Positions 1 through 9,278 of a DNA stretch of 64,000 nucleotides are shown here, in pieces. The DNA is from Woodsholea maritima DSM 17123 (GTDB lineage Bacteria > Pseudomonadota > Alphaproteobacteria > Caulobacterales > Maricaulaceae), in assembly GCF_000382325.1 (NCBI RefSeq), contig NZ_KB908056.1:935148-999147 (forward strand). Reading direction: 5' to 3'. The notes below the pieces were generated by a model that saw only the letters and a list, made by a program, of their open reading frames with translations, did no database searches and was not told the DNA's origin. The position numbers and the translations under genes were made by a program. Every line of letters starts with the position of its first letter. Positions within the stretch are counted from its first letter, which is position 1.

Positions 1-126
1 GATGCCGTGGGCGGTCTGACCCAGATGCATTTGAGTGAAATTGTTCGCGGTGAGCGTTTAGATCCGCGCCTGTTTATCTTGGATGATGATCAGGGTGATG
101 ATCGCCGCCGCGGACGTCGGCGTTAA
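1..126 (+). CDS. C-terminal tail of an unidentified protein (partial)
   Basis: An open frame enters from the left edge and ends at TAA 124-126, giving 41 residues. It reads through a hydrophobic stretch (LDPRLFIL) into an acidic run (DDDQGDD) and ends in an arginine-rich tail (RRRGRRR). A rho-independent terminator follows directly, which supports a real gene end. I do not recognise the family; a basic tail would suit a nucleic-acid-binding protein, but that is only a guess. Confidence 0.6.
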   Translation, partial: DAVGGLTQMHLSEIVRGERLDPRLFILDDDQGDDRRRGRRR

Positions 127-136
127 TATCAACCAA

Positions 137-167
137 GGCCAGATCCCAGGATCTGGCCCTTTTTTTA
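137..167 (+). terminator. Rho-independent terminator
   Basis: Perfect 9-bp inverted repeat (GGCCAGATC 137-145, GATCTGGCC 150-158) with a CCAG loop, followed by CTTTTTTT. It ends the partial gene on the left; the yggS stop codon on the other strand overlaps its T-tract. Confidence 0.9.
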
Positions 168-848
168 TTCTGGTTTTGCCCGCTCACCAAAGAGCGCAGA
201 GCCCACCCGCACCGATGTCGCGCCCAGTTTCGCCGCGACATCATAATCCCCGCTCATCCCCATGGAGAGCTTTTCGACACCGCACGCCTTAGCCAATTTG
301 GCCAGCAAGGCAAAATGCAAGCTAGCCGGTTCTTCCACCGGGGGGATGCACATCAAACCTTCGATGGTCAAACCATACTCAGTGCGCATCTTCGCCACAA
401 AGGCTTCAACCTCATCAACGCCCAGACCGGCCTTTTGCGCTTCATCACCGGTATTGACCTGCACATAGAGCCGCGGGCTGCGCCCGGTCTCATCCATCGC
501 TTTTTTGAGCGCGCCAGCCAGCTTTTCCCGGTCTAAAGTCTCAATCACATCAAACAAAGCCACCGCATCTTTGGCTTTATTGGTCTGGAGTGGCCCGATC
601 AGACGCAATTCCAAATCCGGATAAGCTTCGCGGCGCGCTGCCCAGCGCGTGAACGCCTCTTGCACCCGGTTTTCACCGAAAACCCGCTGACCGGCCGCTA
701 AGGCTTCATCAATACGCACATCAGGTTGTTGCTTTGACACCGCAACCAGAGTGATATCGCGTTTGAGCGCATCAGGGCCTAAACTCTCATGCGCCTCTTC
801 AAGACGCTTCAAGATCAAGGCGCGGTTTTCAATAAAGCTCGGGCTCAT
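165..848 (-). CDS. yggS: YggS/PLPBP family pyridoxal-phosphate homeostasis protein
   Basis: Single-domain PLP-binding barrel protein that buffers pyridoxal 5'-phosphate and affects amino-acid pools; no enzymatic activity is established for the family. The VAVSK motif holds the PLP-binding lysine (Lys39 from this start), and FGENRVQE, the LIGPLQTNK region and GMSGDYDVA near the C-terminus are family hallmarks. The frame stays open upstream to 896, but the ATG at 848 gives the family's usual N-terminus and length (227 aa). It is divergent from the ThiE-like gene, about 40 bp away, so both promoters lie in a very short gap or inside the coding ends. Confidence 0.93.
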   Translation of the reverse strand: MSPSFIENRALILKRLEEAHESLGPDALKRDITLVAVSKQQPDVRIDEALAAGQRVFGENRVQEAFTRWAARREAYPDLELRLIGPLQTNKAKDAVALFDVIETLDREKLAGALKKAMDETGRSPRLYVQVNTGDEAQKAGLGVDEVEAFVAKMRTEYGLTIEGLMCIPPVEEPASLHFALLAKLAKACGVEKLSMGMSGDYDVAAKLGATSVRVGSALFGERAKPE

Positions 849-887
849 GGCAGGCTCTGCAAACGTGTGTGTGAGACAAAAGGCATG

Positions 888-1490
888 ATGCGACACTCCA
901 TATCACGTCCACTGGTAAAGCAAGCGCTAGCACGCATGTTTTTCTTCACCGATCCCACGCGCGTGCCCGATCCCTTAAGCGTACTGGATCGCCTACCTGA
1001 GGGTAGCGGTGTAATCCTTCGCCATTTTGGTAAACCCGGCAATCGCTTAAACGCGAAAGCCCTGTGTGACAAAGTCCACCGCCGGGGCCTGCAATGCCTG
1101 ATCGCCAATGATCCCACGCTGGCGCGCGATATCGGTGCAGATGGTGTCCATTGGCCTGAACGCCATTTGGCCCGTGCCAGGGCCTGGGCCCAATCCCATC
1201 CCCATTGGCTGCACACCGGGGCCGCCCATAGCTTAAAGGCCTTACAGCGCGCCCATTATGCCCGCCTGGATGGAGTGTTCTTATCACCCGTCTTTGCCAG
1301 TCAAAGCCCCAGCGCAACGCATATTTTAAGCGAGACAGATCGCCAGACCTGGCTGCGCCAAGCCCATCTTCACGTACTGGCCTTAGGCGGGGTAACCCCT
1401 GCGCGCGCGCAAGCGCTCAAAGCCGAAGGGTTCTACGGCTGGGGCGCGATCGAGGCCTGGCTTAACGATGATAGGAATAATGAGAGGTAA
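888..1490 (+). CDS. Thiamine phosphate synthase/TenI-like protein
   Basis: TIM-barrel protein of the ThiE/TenI superfamily. Visible matches are FFFTDPTR near the N-terminus, GADGVHWPE (position of the GVHLGQ motif), LSPVFASQSPSATH (phosphate-binding GPVF-type loop) and LGGVTPARA (IGGI-type loop). The motifs are degenerate compared with genuine ThiE, so it may be a TenI-like paralogue rather than the pathway enzyme that joins HMP-PP and thiazole phosphate. Adjacent ATG codons at 885 and 888 are candidate starts; the longer upstream frame would overlap yggS. It converges on the NtrZ-like gene with only 7 bp between the stops. Confidence 0.7.
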   Translation: MRHSISRPLVKQALARMFFFTDPTRVPDPLSVLDRLPEGSGVILRHFGKPGNRLNAKALCDKVHRRGLQCLIANDPTLARDIGADGVHWPERHLARARAWAQSHPHWLHTGAAHSLKALQRAHYARLDGVFLSPVFASQSPSATHILSETDRQTWLRQAHLHVLALGGVTPARAQALKAEGFYGWGAIEAWLNDDRNNER

Positions 1491-1497
1491 AAGGCGT

Positions 1498-2097
1498 TTA
1501 GAAGCGGAAGGCCGATTCAAATTTGATCTCAGGATCTTTGTTTTCCGTTTCAAGACCGAAAACATCGCCTTCAGGTGAGCTGAAGCGGAACTCACCGCCC
1601 ACGGTGATACGCTCATTCAGATCAAAGAAGGCCCCGGCGGTCACATCGTCCGAGCCAAATTGTGGTCCGGCCTGACTTTGATCGAAGCCCAGGGTGAAGC
1701 CCCAGCGTTCCCCGGCAGAAAAATGAAATTGCGTCCCTTCATTCCCCCAGGCTGAGTTCAAGCCTTCGGACGGGGCAACGGTAAACTGCTTATACCACGG
1801 CAGAGACGAGGTAGACGGCGCGCTGTTAGTGGCCAAGTTTGCCGCATAAGCTTCGCTGTTCTGCGCAGACGTTGGTGCCGATTCAGCGTTCAATGCGGGA
1901 CGATCATCCTCTTGAGAGGGGGTAATGCTGAGGCCAAACTGCTCCAACGGGGCAAGATTGATGCCCTCACCTTGCAGGTTAAACTCTGGCGCAGGTGCTG
2001 CGCTGTCAACAGGTTGCGCAACAGCCATCGCGGTACACACAAGTGTCCCGGCGGCCAATCCCGCAGATGTCCCAATGACCAGCTTACGCAACATCAC
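1498..2097 (-). CDS. NtrZ-like periplasmic/outer-membrane protein
   Basis: 199 aa with a signal peptide (residues 1-28, cleavage near AVAQP), a low-complexity Ala/Ser/Glu-rich linker to about residue 100, then a beta-rich C-terminal domain. That domain has RWGFTLGF, DDVTAGAFFDL, RITVGG and a final FESAFRF ending in phenylalanine, a pattern I associate with NtrZ of Caulobacter, a periplasmic protein that affects the NtrY-NtrX two-component system. No ntrYX genes are in the window. The terminal Phe and alternating pattern would equally suit a small outer-membrane beta protein. The NtrZ assignment comes from memory of the motif layout, not from an alignment. Confidence 0.5.
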   Translation of the reverse strand: MMLRKLVIGTSAGLAAGTLVCTAMAVAQPVDSAAPAPEFNLQGEGINLAPLEQFGLSITPSQEDDRPALNAESAPTSAQNSEAYAANLATNSAPSTSSLPWYKQFTVAPSEGLNSAWGNEGTQFHFSAGERWGFTLGFDQSQAGPQFGSDDVTAGAFFDLNERITVGGEFRFSSPEGDVFGLETENKDPEIKFESAFRF

Positions 2098-2205
2098 ACC
2101 ACAACGGCAAGCGCCGTCCCTCCATATGAGCTTTATATATACGCACAGCCGAAGCTAAAGAAAACGTGTATAACCAGAAAAAGGCGAAGTTCGGACAAAA
2201 GCGTG

Positions 2206-3426
2206 TTAAAAACGCAACCCTGTTTCGAGAAAGATCTGGGTGGTTTCGCGCGTCAGATCCCCTTTAAGTGAATGCACCCCAAAATCATTCTGGGTATAGG
2301 CCACACCGGTGCCAATCAAAAATCCTCCGTCGAACCAACGCGATAAACCGATTTGCGCGCTTCTGGATGTCATGTCCCAGGCCGAATGATCGCTTTCAGC
2401 GAGCTCCAGCCCATAAAGCCAATCGCCCACACCATAGGTGAGGCTGGCCGTGTACGCATCATAGCGTCCTTGCATCAACCCATCATTGGTGCTGAGCCAA
2501 GCCACACCGAACGCCCAGGTCCCATGTTCAAGCACGCCCTGAGCGGAATAGATCCATGCATCTTGATAGAGTGCGCCGGTGTCCTCAATCTCGCCCCAGC
2601 TGGCACTGATCCCTGCCGACAGGCGAAGATCTTGCGGGCGCAAGGTATAATCAAAGCTAAGCGCCAGATCATAGACCGCATCCAGATCGACATCGCGCGT
2701 ACAGATTTGCGGCCCGCATTGATCGCCATCCGGGGTATAGGCCCCGCTAAAGCGGAAACCAAAAATACGCTGGGTCTGGACGCTCACTTTCGGGGCAAAA
2801 CCCGAAAGCGTGTTTCGGGTGGTAACCCCGGCCAGCCCAGACGGGTCAATCAAGCCCTGATCGGCGCGCATCAAGCGGAAAACGCCCGGCATCGCCTCTA
2901 ACTCCAAGCGCGCTGCGCCTTCGCCCGGACCGACGCGCACTTCGCCATAGGGTGTTTTGAGATAGGCTTGCGCGATAGACAGCTGAGCCTCAGCGCCGCC
3001 TTCATCGCGCGCCTTACCCGAAAAATACCCTGAGATCAGTCCTGAACGCGCCGCGCCGGCCTCATCGAGAAACAGACGCGATCCGCGCCGACCATTATCG
3101 CGTTGGGCCTCAACCCCCAGACGTGTGCCCCAACGCCAGCCTTTTTCAGTTATGGCTTCTGCAATTAAGCGCACCTGCGCATCAAAATAAGGTGTGTCCT
3201 GGTGAACATAGCCCGAATGGCTCGCCAGTAAGACATCCGCCTCACCTTCAAGGGTAAGATCAAACGGGCCGAGCGATGCGCTATCTTGGGCAAAGGTCGG
3301 TGTGCAAACCACAGCACTCACCAGTGCGCCCGCACAACAGGCTAATTTTAATGATGTTTTTGAGAAGACAGAGCCAGCCACGAGCGGCGCGCATCTATTG
3401 GAATACTCAACAATATCGCGCGTCAT
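2206..3426 (-). CDS. Porin-like outer-membrane beta-barrel protein
   Basis: 406 aa; a long N-region precedes a signal peptide that ends near residue 46 (TPTFAQD). The rest is alternating hydrophobic/polar beta-strand sequence rich in Gly, Tyr and Asp, ending ETGLRF with the terminal aromatic residue used by the Bam machinery. It resembles alphaproteobacterial general porins (Porin_4 type), including a loop carrying two cysteines (DQCGPQICTRD). A GTG within the N-region (residue 16) could be the real start. Substrate specificity cannot be read from the sequence. It probably has its own promoter in the 270-bp gap upstream. Confidence 0.75.
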   Translation of the reverse strand: MTRDIVEYSNRCAPLVAGSVFSKTSLKLACCAGALVSAVVCTPTFAQDSASLGPFDLTLEGEADVLLASHSGYVHQDTPYFDAQVRLIAEAITEKGWRWGTRLGVEAQRDNGRRGSRLFLDEAGAARSGLISGYFSGKARDEGGAEAQLSIAQAYLKTPYGEVRVGPGEGAARLELEAMPGVFRLMRADQGLIDPSGLAGVTTRNTLSGFAPKVSVQTQRIFGFRFSGAYTPDGDQCGPQICTRDVDLDAVYDLALSFDYTLRPQDLRLSAGISASWGEIEDTGALYQDAWIYSAQGVLEHGTWAFGVAWLSTNDGLMQGRYDAYTASLTYGVGDWLYGLELAESDHSAWDMTSRSAQIGLSRWFDGGFLIGTGVAYTQNDFGVHSLKGDLTRETTQIFLETGLRF

Positions 3427-3698
3427 GTTATCGCTCGCGGCTGCACTCTACAGCCCCATACCCCCGGACTACATACTTTGAAGCCTTGTTTACTGGGGTT
3501 GGTCAAGCCTTTGCCCCCTCCTAATGCAACAATCCTCACAGACTTGTTGCCTGAAGGCCACAAATCTGCCCTAGTGATTGACTGGATTCTACAGCGGTTA
3601 GCCCTCTTCCGCATGCCCAACACCATGGTATAGAGGGGGTAATGGCTTCGCCGAGCCTTAGGTGAAGTGATAACATTCTTTCAGTCAGGAGCACTGAC
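3427..3698. other. Intergenic region between divergent porin and DUF3576 genes
   Basis: 272 bases with no credible gene. It must hold the promoters of the porin (minus) and the DUF3576-leuS-lptE-holA run (plus). I see no strong palindrome or riboswitch-like structure. Confidence 0.5.
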
Positions 3699-4178
3699 AT
3701 GACGTTTGAACGCGCAACTCGCTTAATCGGCCTTAGCCTGGCCTGTGCTGGCCTGCTGGCTGCATGCTCTTCTAAACCCAAAGATGAAGGGCGCCCGTCC
3801 TTCTTCCCAAGCTTTGGCGGCTCTAACGCTTCGTCCAGCGAACCCGCCGAAGCCGGCATCGGGGTTAACAGCTATCTGTGGCGTGCCAGCTTGGATACCC
3901 TGTCTTTCATGCCTTTGTCTGAGGTTGATCCCTTCGGCGGCGTGATCATCACCGATTGGTATGCCAATCCAGAACAGCCTCAAGAGCGCTTCAAGGCAAC
4001 GGTTTATATCCTTGATACCCGTCTTCGCGCTGATGCCCTGTCGGCTCAGGTCTTCAAACAGACCCGCGACGCCCAAGGCAATTGGGTGGATTCTGCGATC
4101 GACCAAGCCACACGCATCCAAATTGAAAACGCAATTTTGACCCGTGCGCGTCAATTGCGTATTCAAAACATCAACTAA
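3699..4178 (+). CDS. DUF3576 family lipoprotein
   Basis: 159 aa with a lipoprotein signal (LLAAC, Cys22), a short Ser/Pro-rich linker and a conserved alphaproteobacterial DUF3576 domain (GVNSYLWRASLDTLSFMPL, DPFGGVIITDWY, TVYIL, IENAILTRARQLR). Members typically sit immediately upstream of leuS, as here, and are predicted to face the periplasm. Function is unknown. An RBS-like AGGAG precedes the start. Confidence 0.88.
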   Translation: MTFERATRLIGLSLACAGLLAACSSKPKDEGRPSFFPSFGGSNASSSEPAEAGIGVNSYLWRASLDTLSFMPLSEVDPFGGVIITDWYANPEQPQERFKATVYILDTRLRADALSAQVFKQTRDAQGNWVDSAIDQATRIQIENAILTRARQLRIQNIN

Positions 4179-4204
4179 TAGACCAACTTGACGCTTTAGA
4201 CGTG

Positions 4205-4240
4205 AAGGGGCCTTTCTTTGTTAGCAAAGAGGCCCTCTTC
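4205..4240 (+). terminator. Terminator or attenuator ahead of leuS
   Basis: Inverted repeat GGGCC-TTTCTTTG (4208-4220), TTAG loop, CAAAGA-GGCCC (4225-4235) with a single bulge, followed by TCTTC. It sits between the DUF3576 stop and the leuS start, so it could separate the units or partially attenuate read-through into leuS. The T-tract is weak. Confidence 0.5.
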
Positions 4241-4269
4241 GCGTTAGGGCGGTAAAAAAAGACAAAGAT

Positions 4270-6888
4270 ATGAGCCGCTATAATCCGAACGAAGCCGAGC
4301 CCAAATGGCAAGCTGCCTGGGCCTCTCAGCAGAGCTTTAAAGCTGGGACCCGCCCTGATCAGCCCAAATATTATGTCCTGGAGATGTTTCCTTATCCCTC
4401 CGGGCGCATCCATGTGGGCCATTCGCGCAATTATACCATGGGTGATGTGGTCGCCCGCTATAAACGCGCCCAAGGCTTTGACGTGCTTCATCCCATGGGC
4501 TGGGATGCATTCGGTTTGCCGGCGGAAAATGCTGCGCGTGATCGCAAGATCAATCCGCGCGAATGGACGTATGACAATATCGCGGTGATGCGTGCCCAGC
4601 TGCAACGCCTGGGCCTGGCGCTCGATTGGGAGCGTGAGATTGCAACCTGTGATCCCGAATATTACAAGCACCAACAAGCCATCTTCTTGAAATTCTTCGA
4701 GAAGGGCCTGGTCTATCGCAAAAAAGCCAAGGTCAATTGGGACCCTGTTGATCATACGGTTTTGGCCAATGAACAGGTGATTGATGGCAAGGGCTGGCGC
4801 TCGGGTGCGCCGGTTGTTCAGCGTGAGTTGGACCAATGGTTCTTCAAAATCACCGAATATGCTGATGACCTAACCGATGGTTTGGAAAATCTCGAGCGCT
4901 GGCCCGACAAAGTCCGCTTAATGCAGAAAAACTGGATTGGGCGTTCGCGCGGGGCTCATATCCGCTTTGAGTTTGCCAATGGCGAAGACTTGCTGGGCCA
5001 TGGTTATGAAGCCGAGTTTGGCTCGAATATCGAGGTCTTTACCACGCGTCCGGATACGATTTTCGGCGCAAGCTTCCTGGCCCTCGCGCCCGATCACCCT
5101 TTGACCAAGCAATTGGCCAAAGAAGACCCGGCGATTGATGAGTTTATCGCCCTGTGCCAACGCCTGGGCACCAGTGAAGAAGCCATCGAGAAAGCGCCAA
5201 AGCGCGGCATTGATCTGGGTCTTCGCGTCAAACACCCCTTTGATCCCAATTGGGAATTACCGGTCTATGCGGCCAATTTCGTGCTGTCGACCTATGGCAC
5301 CGGTGCCATTTTCGGAAGCCCCGCCGGTGATCAGCGCGATTTGGATTTCGCGCGTAAATATGATCTGCCTGTGAAGCCCGTCGTACTGCCCGCCGGGCAA
5401 GACCCTGCCCAATATCGTTTGGGCGAAGAGGCTTATACCGGCCCGGGTAAAATCTTTAATTCCGCCAGCTGGCTCAATGGCCTGGATACACTCACAGCCA
5501 TCGAAGAAGTCATCAAACGCCTGGAAAAATCAGGCCAAGGCCAAGGCGCGACGACCTTCCGCCTGCGCGATTGGTTGGTCTCGCGCCAGCGCTATTGGGG
5601 CTGTCCGATCCCGATTGTGCGCTGCGATAGCTGTGGCCCCGTACCCGTGCCAACCGAGCAATTGCCCGTCAAACTGCCCGATGATGTCAGCTTTGATCGT
5701 CCGGGAAATCCACTCGATCACCATCCGACCTGGAAAGAGACGACCTGTCCCAAATGTGGTGCTGCGGCCCAGCGTGAAACCGATACGCTTGATACTTTTG
5801 TCTGCTCATCCTGGTATTTCCTGCGCTTTACCGATGCCCAAAACACCGATCAGCCCTTTGATAACGCGACCGCATCGCGCTGGATGCCGGTGGATCAATA
5901 TGTGGGCGGGGTTGAGCATGCGATCTTGCACCTTCTCTATGCGCGCTTCTTCACCCGTGGGCTTCGCGATTGCGGCTTGATTGATCTGCCTTCAGGGGAG
6001 CCTTTCGCCGGGCTCTTCACTCAAGGCATGGTCACCCATGAGACCTTCCGCGCCGAAGATGGTCGCTGGCTGGCCCCTGAAGAAGTTGAAGAGCGCGATG
6101 GTCGCCTGGTCGAAGCCACGTCTGGTATCCGCGTGGAAAAAGGCCCCTTGGAGAAAATGTCCAAGTCGAAGAAAAATGTCGTCGATTTGGAGCGCTTTAT
6201 CGCGGATTATGGCGCAGATGCCGCGCGTTGGTTCGTATTATCCGATAGCCCGCCCGAGCGTGATGTCGAATATACTGAATCTGGTGTCGAGGGCGTTTGG
6301 CGCTTTATCCAACGCCTTTGGGCCACGATTGATGGCCTGCCTGAAGGGGCACCAAAGCCCTTCAGCCCGGTCAGTGCGCTATCCGATGCCAATGCAATTG
6401 AACTGCGCAAAGCCGCGCATAAGGCTGTTCAGGACATCACCGATCATATTGAAAACTTCCGCTTTAATGCGGCCGTAGCGCGCGTGCATGACTTCGCCAA
6501 CGCCCTTCGCAAGGCGGGCAATGACGCCGGCAGCCAAGACCTGTTAGCTGCACGGGTCGAGGCCAGCACGATTATGGTTCAGCTTATTGCGCCCTTCATG
6601 CCGCATCTGGCCGAAGAGTGCTGGAGCCGTCTGGGCGGGGAAGGTTTGATTTATGATCAGGCCTGGCCGAAGGCGGATCCCAGCCTGTTGGTGGAAGACA
6701 GCGTCATCATGCCGATCCAGCTTAACGGCAAACGCCGCAGCGAGATGAATGTGGCTAAAGACGCCTCTAAGGACGAATTAGAACGCTTGGCCTTGGATGA
6801 TCCATCGGTTAAACGCGCTTTAGAAGGCCTCACCCTTCGTAAAGTGATTGTGGTCCCCGGCCGCATCGTTAATATCGTCGCCAATTAG
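4270..6888 (+). CDS. leuS: Leucyl-tRNA synthetase
   Basis: 872 aa class Ia synthetase that charges tRNA-Leu. The HIGH-type motif appears as [15 protein letters not shown] near residue 40, the CP1 editing domain follows ([27 protein letters not shown]), a CxxC zinc-type knuckle appears twice (RCDSCG, CPKCG), and the KMSKS loop is EKMSKSKKN near residue 633. The C-terminal anticodon-binding and tail domains are complete and the length is normal. In the editing site the usual motif is GAVMAVPAHDQRD; here it reads [13 protein letters not shown], a known alphaproteobacterial type of variation. Starts 92 bp after the DUF3576 gene and is followed by lptE and holA, a conserved order. Confidence 0.98.
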   Translation: MSRYNPNEAEPKWQAAWASQQSFKAGTRPDQPKYYVLEMFPYPSGRIHVGHSRNYTMGDVVARYKRAQGFDVLHPMGWDAFGLPAENAARDRKINPREWTYDNIAVMRAQLQRLGLALDWEREIATCDPEYYKHQQAIFLKFFEKGLVYRKKAKVNWDPVDHTVLANEQVIDGKGWRSGAPVVQRELDQWFFKITEYADDLTDGLENLERWPDKVRLMQKNWIGRSRGAHIRFEFANGEDLLGHGYEAEFGSNIEVFTTRPDTIFGASFLALAPDHPLTKQLAKEDPAIDEFIALCQRLGTSEEAIEKAPKRGIDLGLRVKHPFDPNWELPVYAANFVLSTYGTGAIFGSPAGDQRDLDFARKYDLPVKPVVLPAGQDPAQYRLGEEAYTGPGKIFNSASWLNGLDTLTAIEEVIKRLEKSGQGQGATTFRLRDWLVSRQRYWGCPIPIVRCDSCGPVPVPTEQLPVKLPDDVSFDRPGNPLDHHPTWKETTCPKCGAAAQRETDTLDTFVCSSWYFLRFTDAQNTDQPFDNATASRWMPVDQYVGGVEHAILHLLYARFFTRGLRDCGLIDLPSGEPFAGLFTQGMVTHETFRAEDGRWLAPEEVEERDGRLVEATSGIRVEKGPLEKMSKSKKNVVDLERFIADYGADAARWFVLSDSPPERDVEYTESGVEGVWRFIQRLWATIDGLPEGAPKPFSPVSALSDANAIELRKAAHKAVQDITDHIENFRFNAAVARVHDFANALRKAGNDAGSQDLLAARVEASTIMVQLIAPFMPHLAEECWSRLGGEGLIYDQAWPKADPSLLVEDSVIMPIQLNGKRRSEMNVAKDASKDELERLALDDPSVKRALEGLTLRKVIVVPGRIVNIVAN

Positions 6889-6918
6889 ACAAAGCTTGAA
6901 GTAGAGGACGCAGATCTC

Positions 6919-7434
6919 ATGGTAAATTCACCGAAACTGATCTTTGCTGTCGGTATCAGCGTCCTCACCCTGACCCTTTCAGCGTGTGGGTTTCGTCCGC
7001 TTTACAGCGATCAAAGCCTCTTGGGTCAGCTGACGGCGATGCAGATTGAAGCCGGTGATGAGCGGGTTGATTATTTCCTGCAACAATCGCTTGAAAACGC
7101 TTTTGGTTCAGTAGAAGAAGCCAGCCCTTATCGTCTCGTGGTTCAAACAACCGGCCAATCATCAGGTCTTGGTATCTCAGCCTCTGATATTGCCTCGCGC
7201 TTTCGCTATGATCTCAGAGTGAACTATCAACTCATTAATGATCGCAGAAGCGAAGAGGTCACGACAGGACGGTTTAAGACATCAGCCTTCTATGATGCAC
7301 CTCGCTCACCTTATGCGCTTTATACCGCACGCCAGGACGCGGAAACTCGCGCCGCCAATGATGCCGCAGATCGTTTGGCGCGCCGTTTAATCGCAGAGGT
7401 TCAAGCCTATGAGCGCCGTCAAAACGGGCAATAA
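6919..7434 (+). CDS. lptE: LPS assembly lipoprotein LptE
   Basis: 171 aa. Signal peptide with lipobox LSAC (Cys22), then CGFRPLYSD typical of alphaproteobacterial LptE/RlpB, and a short alpha/beta domain. LptE plugs the LptD barrel that inserts lipopolysaccharide into the outer membrane. It lies between leuS (30 bp) and holA (2 bp), the usual leuS-lptE-holA order, so it is surely cotranscribed with holA. Confidence 0.93.
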   Translation: MVNSPKLIFAVGISVLTLTLSACGFRPLYSDQSLLGQLTAMQIEAGDERVDYFLQQSLENAFGSVEEASPYRLVVQTTGQSSGLGISASDIASRFRYDLRVNYQLINDRRSEEVTTGRFKTSAFYDAPRSPYALYTARQDAETRAANDAADRLARRLIAEVQAYERRQNGQ

Positions 7435-7436
7435 GC

Positions 7437-8483
7437 GTGGCTAAACTTCGCGCCCAGGATATCCCGGCTCGGATTAAAAACCCGGACCCCAAGACCAAGA
7501 TTTATCTGATTTATGGCCCGGATCTGGGCCTGGTGCGTGAACGCGCAACCGAGCTTTGCCACCATTTGGTGAGCGATATTGATGACCCTTTTTCTGTCAG
7601 TCGCCTGTCAGAAGAGGACATCAAGGCCGATCCTGCAGCTCTGCCGGATGCCATGGCGGCCCTTTCTATGATGGGCACAGCGCGCCTGGTACGTTTGCGG
7701 CTCCATGGCGATAGCGCCCCGGTTGCGAGCTTTATCAGCGAGGTTGAAGCGGGTACTGCCCCGGTCGAGGCCAGCTTGGTGATTGAAAGCGGCGATCTCA
7801 AAAAAACCGCCAAGCTGCGCAAGATTGTAGAAGATGGTAAGATCAGCCTGGTTCTGCCCTGCTATGCGGAATCTTTACGTGATCTCTTGAAGCTCGCAGA
7901 GGATCATTTCAAAGCCGAAGGGCTAAGCCTTGATCCTGATGCGCGCCAAGCCCTTGGCCCCGTTTTAGAAGGCGATCACCGCCTGGCCTTGGGTGAGATT
8001 GAAAAACTGATCCTTTATAAGGGCCTCGCCAGCCAACGCTCTGGCCCCGATACCATTACCCGCGCCGACATTGCCGCGGTGTCCGCCATCGGCGCGGAAG
8101 CCGCGCTTGATCAAGCCCTTGAACCGGCCCTCTTGGGTCAGCTCGCCAAAGCAGACCGTGGCTATGCCCGTGCCATAGAAGCCGGGATCAGTCCGGTGGC
8201 AATTTTGCGGGTCTTGCAGCGCAAAATCGATCAATTCGCAATCTTCCATGATCAGGGTGGCAATGATATGGCGCTGACTAAAGCTGGGGCCCCGCGCTTT
8301 GGCCCGCCGGCTGATCAATTCCGTCAAGCCGCCACCCGCTGGAAAGGCCGGCGTTTAGATCATGCCCGCCATCTCGCCTTTGAGGCCGAGCGCGATATCA
8401 AACGCTCCGGTGCCCCTGCCGAAGCCCTCGTCGGCGCGCTCCTCATCCGGCTGGCGCGCGGTGCGGCCCAGGCCGGACGTTAG
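7437..8483 (+). CDS. holA: DNA polymerase III subunit delta
   Basis: 348 aa; clamp-loader delta subunit that opens the beta sliding clamp. The YLIYGPDLGLVRERA start of the AAA+-like fold, lack of a functional Walker A, and the LKLAEDHFKAEG/DHRLALGEIEKL helices match HolA. The start is GTG at 7437, two bases after lptE ends, which implies translational coupling. The next gene begins two bases after its stop. Confidence 0.95.
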   Translation: MAKLRAQDIPARIKNPDPKTKIYLIYGPDLGLVRERATELCHHLVSDIDDPFSVSRLSEEDIKADPAALPDAMAALSMMGTARLVRLRLHGDSAPVASFISEVEAGTAPVEASLVIESGDLKKTAKLRKIVEDGKISLVLPCYAESLRDLLKLAEDHFKAEGLSLDPDARQALGPVLEGDHRLALGEIEKLILYKGLASQRSGPDTITRADIAAVSAIGAEAALDQALEPALLGQLAKADRGYARAIEAGISPVAILRVLQRKIDQFAIFHDQGGNDMALTKAGAPRFGPPADQFRQAATRWKGRRLDHARHLAFEAERDIKRSGAPAEALVGALLIRLARGAAQAGR

Positions 8484-8485
8484 TC

Positions 8486-9151
8486 ATGAGCGAGGACTTT
8501 ATCTATAATCCGCCTTTGGAGCCGCGCCTCAATATCCTCCACCGTGATGGGGATATCATCGTGCTCAATAAGCCTTCAGGCCTCTTGACCGTACCGGGTA
8601 AGCATGAAGATCACCGCGACTGCCTGGAAGCACGGGTTAATGAGGCTCATTCTGGTGCCACGATTGTTCATCGTCTCGATATGGACACATCCGGTCTGGT
8701 GATTATGGCGCGCAATCTGGACGCCCATCGGTTTTTATCGCGCCAGTTTGAAACCCGTAAAACCGAAAAGACCTATATCGCTGATCTATGGGGACAAGTC
8801 ACAGAGGATCAAGGCAGCGTCGATGCGCCCTTGATCTGTGACTGGCCCAACCGACCCAAGCAAATGGTCTGTCATGAGCGCGGCAAGCGCGCCCTGACCC
8901 ATTGGCAAGTCATCCAGCGGTTTGACACCTTCACCCGAGTTGCCTTCACACCCGTCACCGGGCGGTCCCATCAATTAAGGGTGCATGCCTGTGTTATGGG
9001 CCATCCCATTTTGGGCGACCGGTTTTATGGGGAAGGGGCCAGCCTAGCTGCGAGTGAACGCCTACGTCTTCATGCCTATAAGCTGACGATTTTGCATCCC
9101 AATACCGGGCTGGCCCAAAGCTTTAGCTGCGAGCCTGATTTTTGGGGCTAA
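8486..9151 (+). CDS. RluA-family pseudouridine synthase
   Basis: 221 aa, lacking an S4 domain. The catalytic motif HRLDMDTSGL carries the aspartate of the family (HRLDxxTSG), followed by KTYIADLWG and GRSHQLRVHACVMGHPILGDRFYG. It isomerises uridine in rRNA or tRNA; the compact, S4-less form is closest to RluA (23S U746/tRNA U32), but the target cannot be settled from sequence. It is the last gene of the leuS-lptE-holA run. Confidence 0.9.
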   Translation: MSEDFIYNPPLEPRLNILHRDGDIIVLNKPSGLLTVPGKHEDHRDCLEARVNEAHSGATIVHRLDMDTSGLVIMARNLDAHRFLSRQFETRKTEKTYIADLWGQVTEDQGSVDAPLICDWPNRPKQMVCHERGKRALTHWQVIQRFDTFTRVAFTPVTGRSHQLRVHACVMGHPILGDRFYGEGASLAASERLRLHAYKLTILHPNTGLAQSFSCEPDFWG

Positions 9152-9220
9152 ACGACTTAAAAACAGGGCTTTCGAATTTTATTAACTTCGCAACATCTAT
9201 AGCGGTTTCTTCCTGAAAAT

Positions 9221-9256
9221 AAAAAGAAAACCGGACATTGCTGAACCGGTTTACTT
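9221..9256 (-). terminator. Terminator for the parAB operon
   Basis: AAACCGG (9228-9234) and CCGGTTT (9246-9252) with an 11-base loop. In the minus direction it runs into a T-rich tract (TTTTCTTTTT), so it ends the par operon. It lies between convergent parB and the pseudouridine synthase gene. Confidence 0.75.
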
Positions 9257-9278
9257 ATTTTCATAGCTCTGAGAGCGC

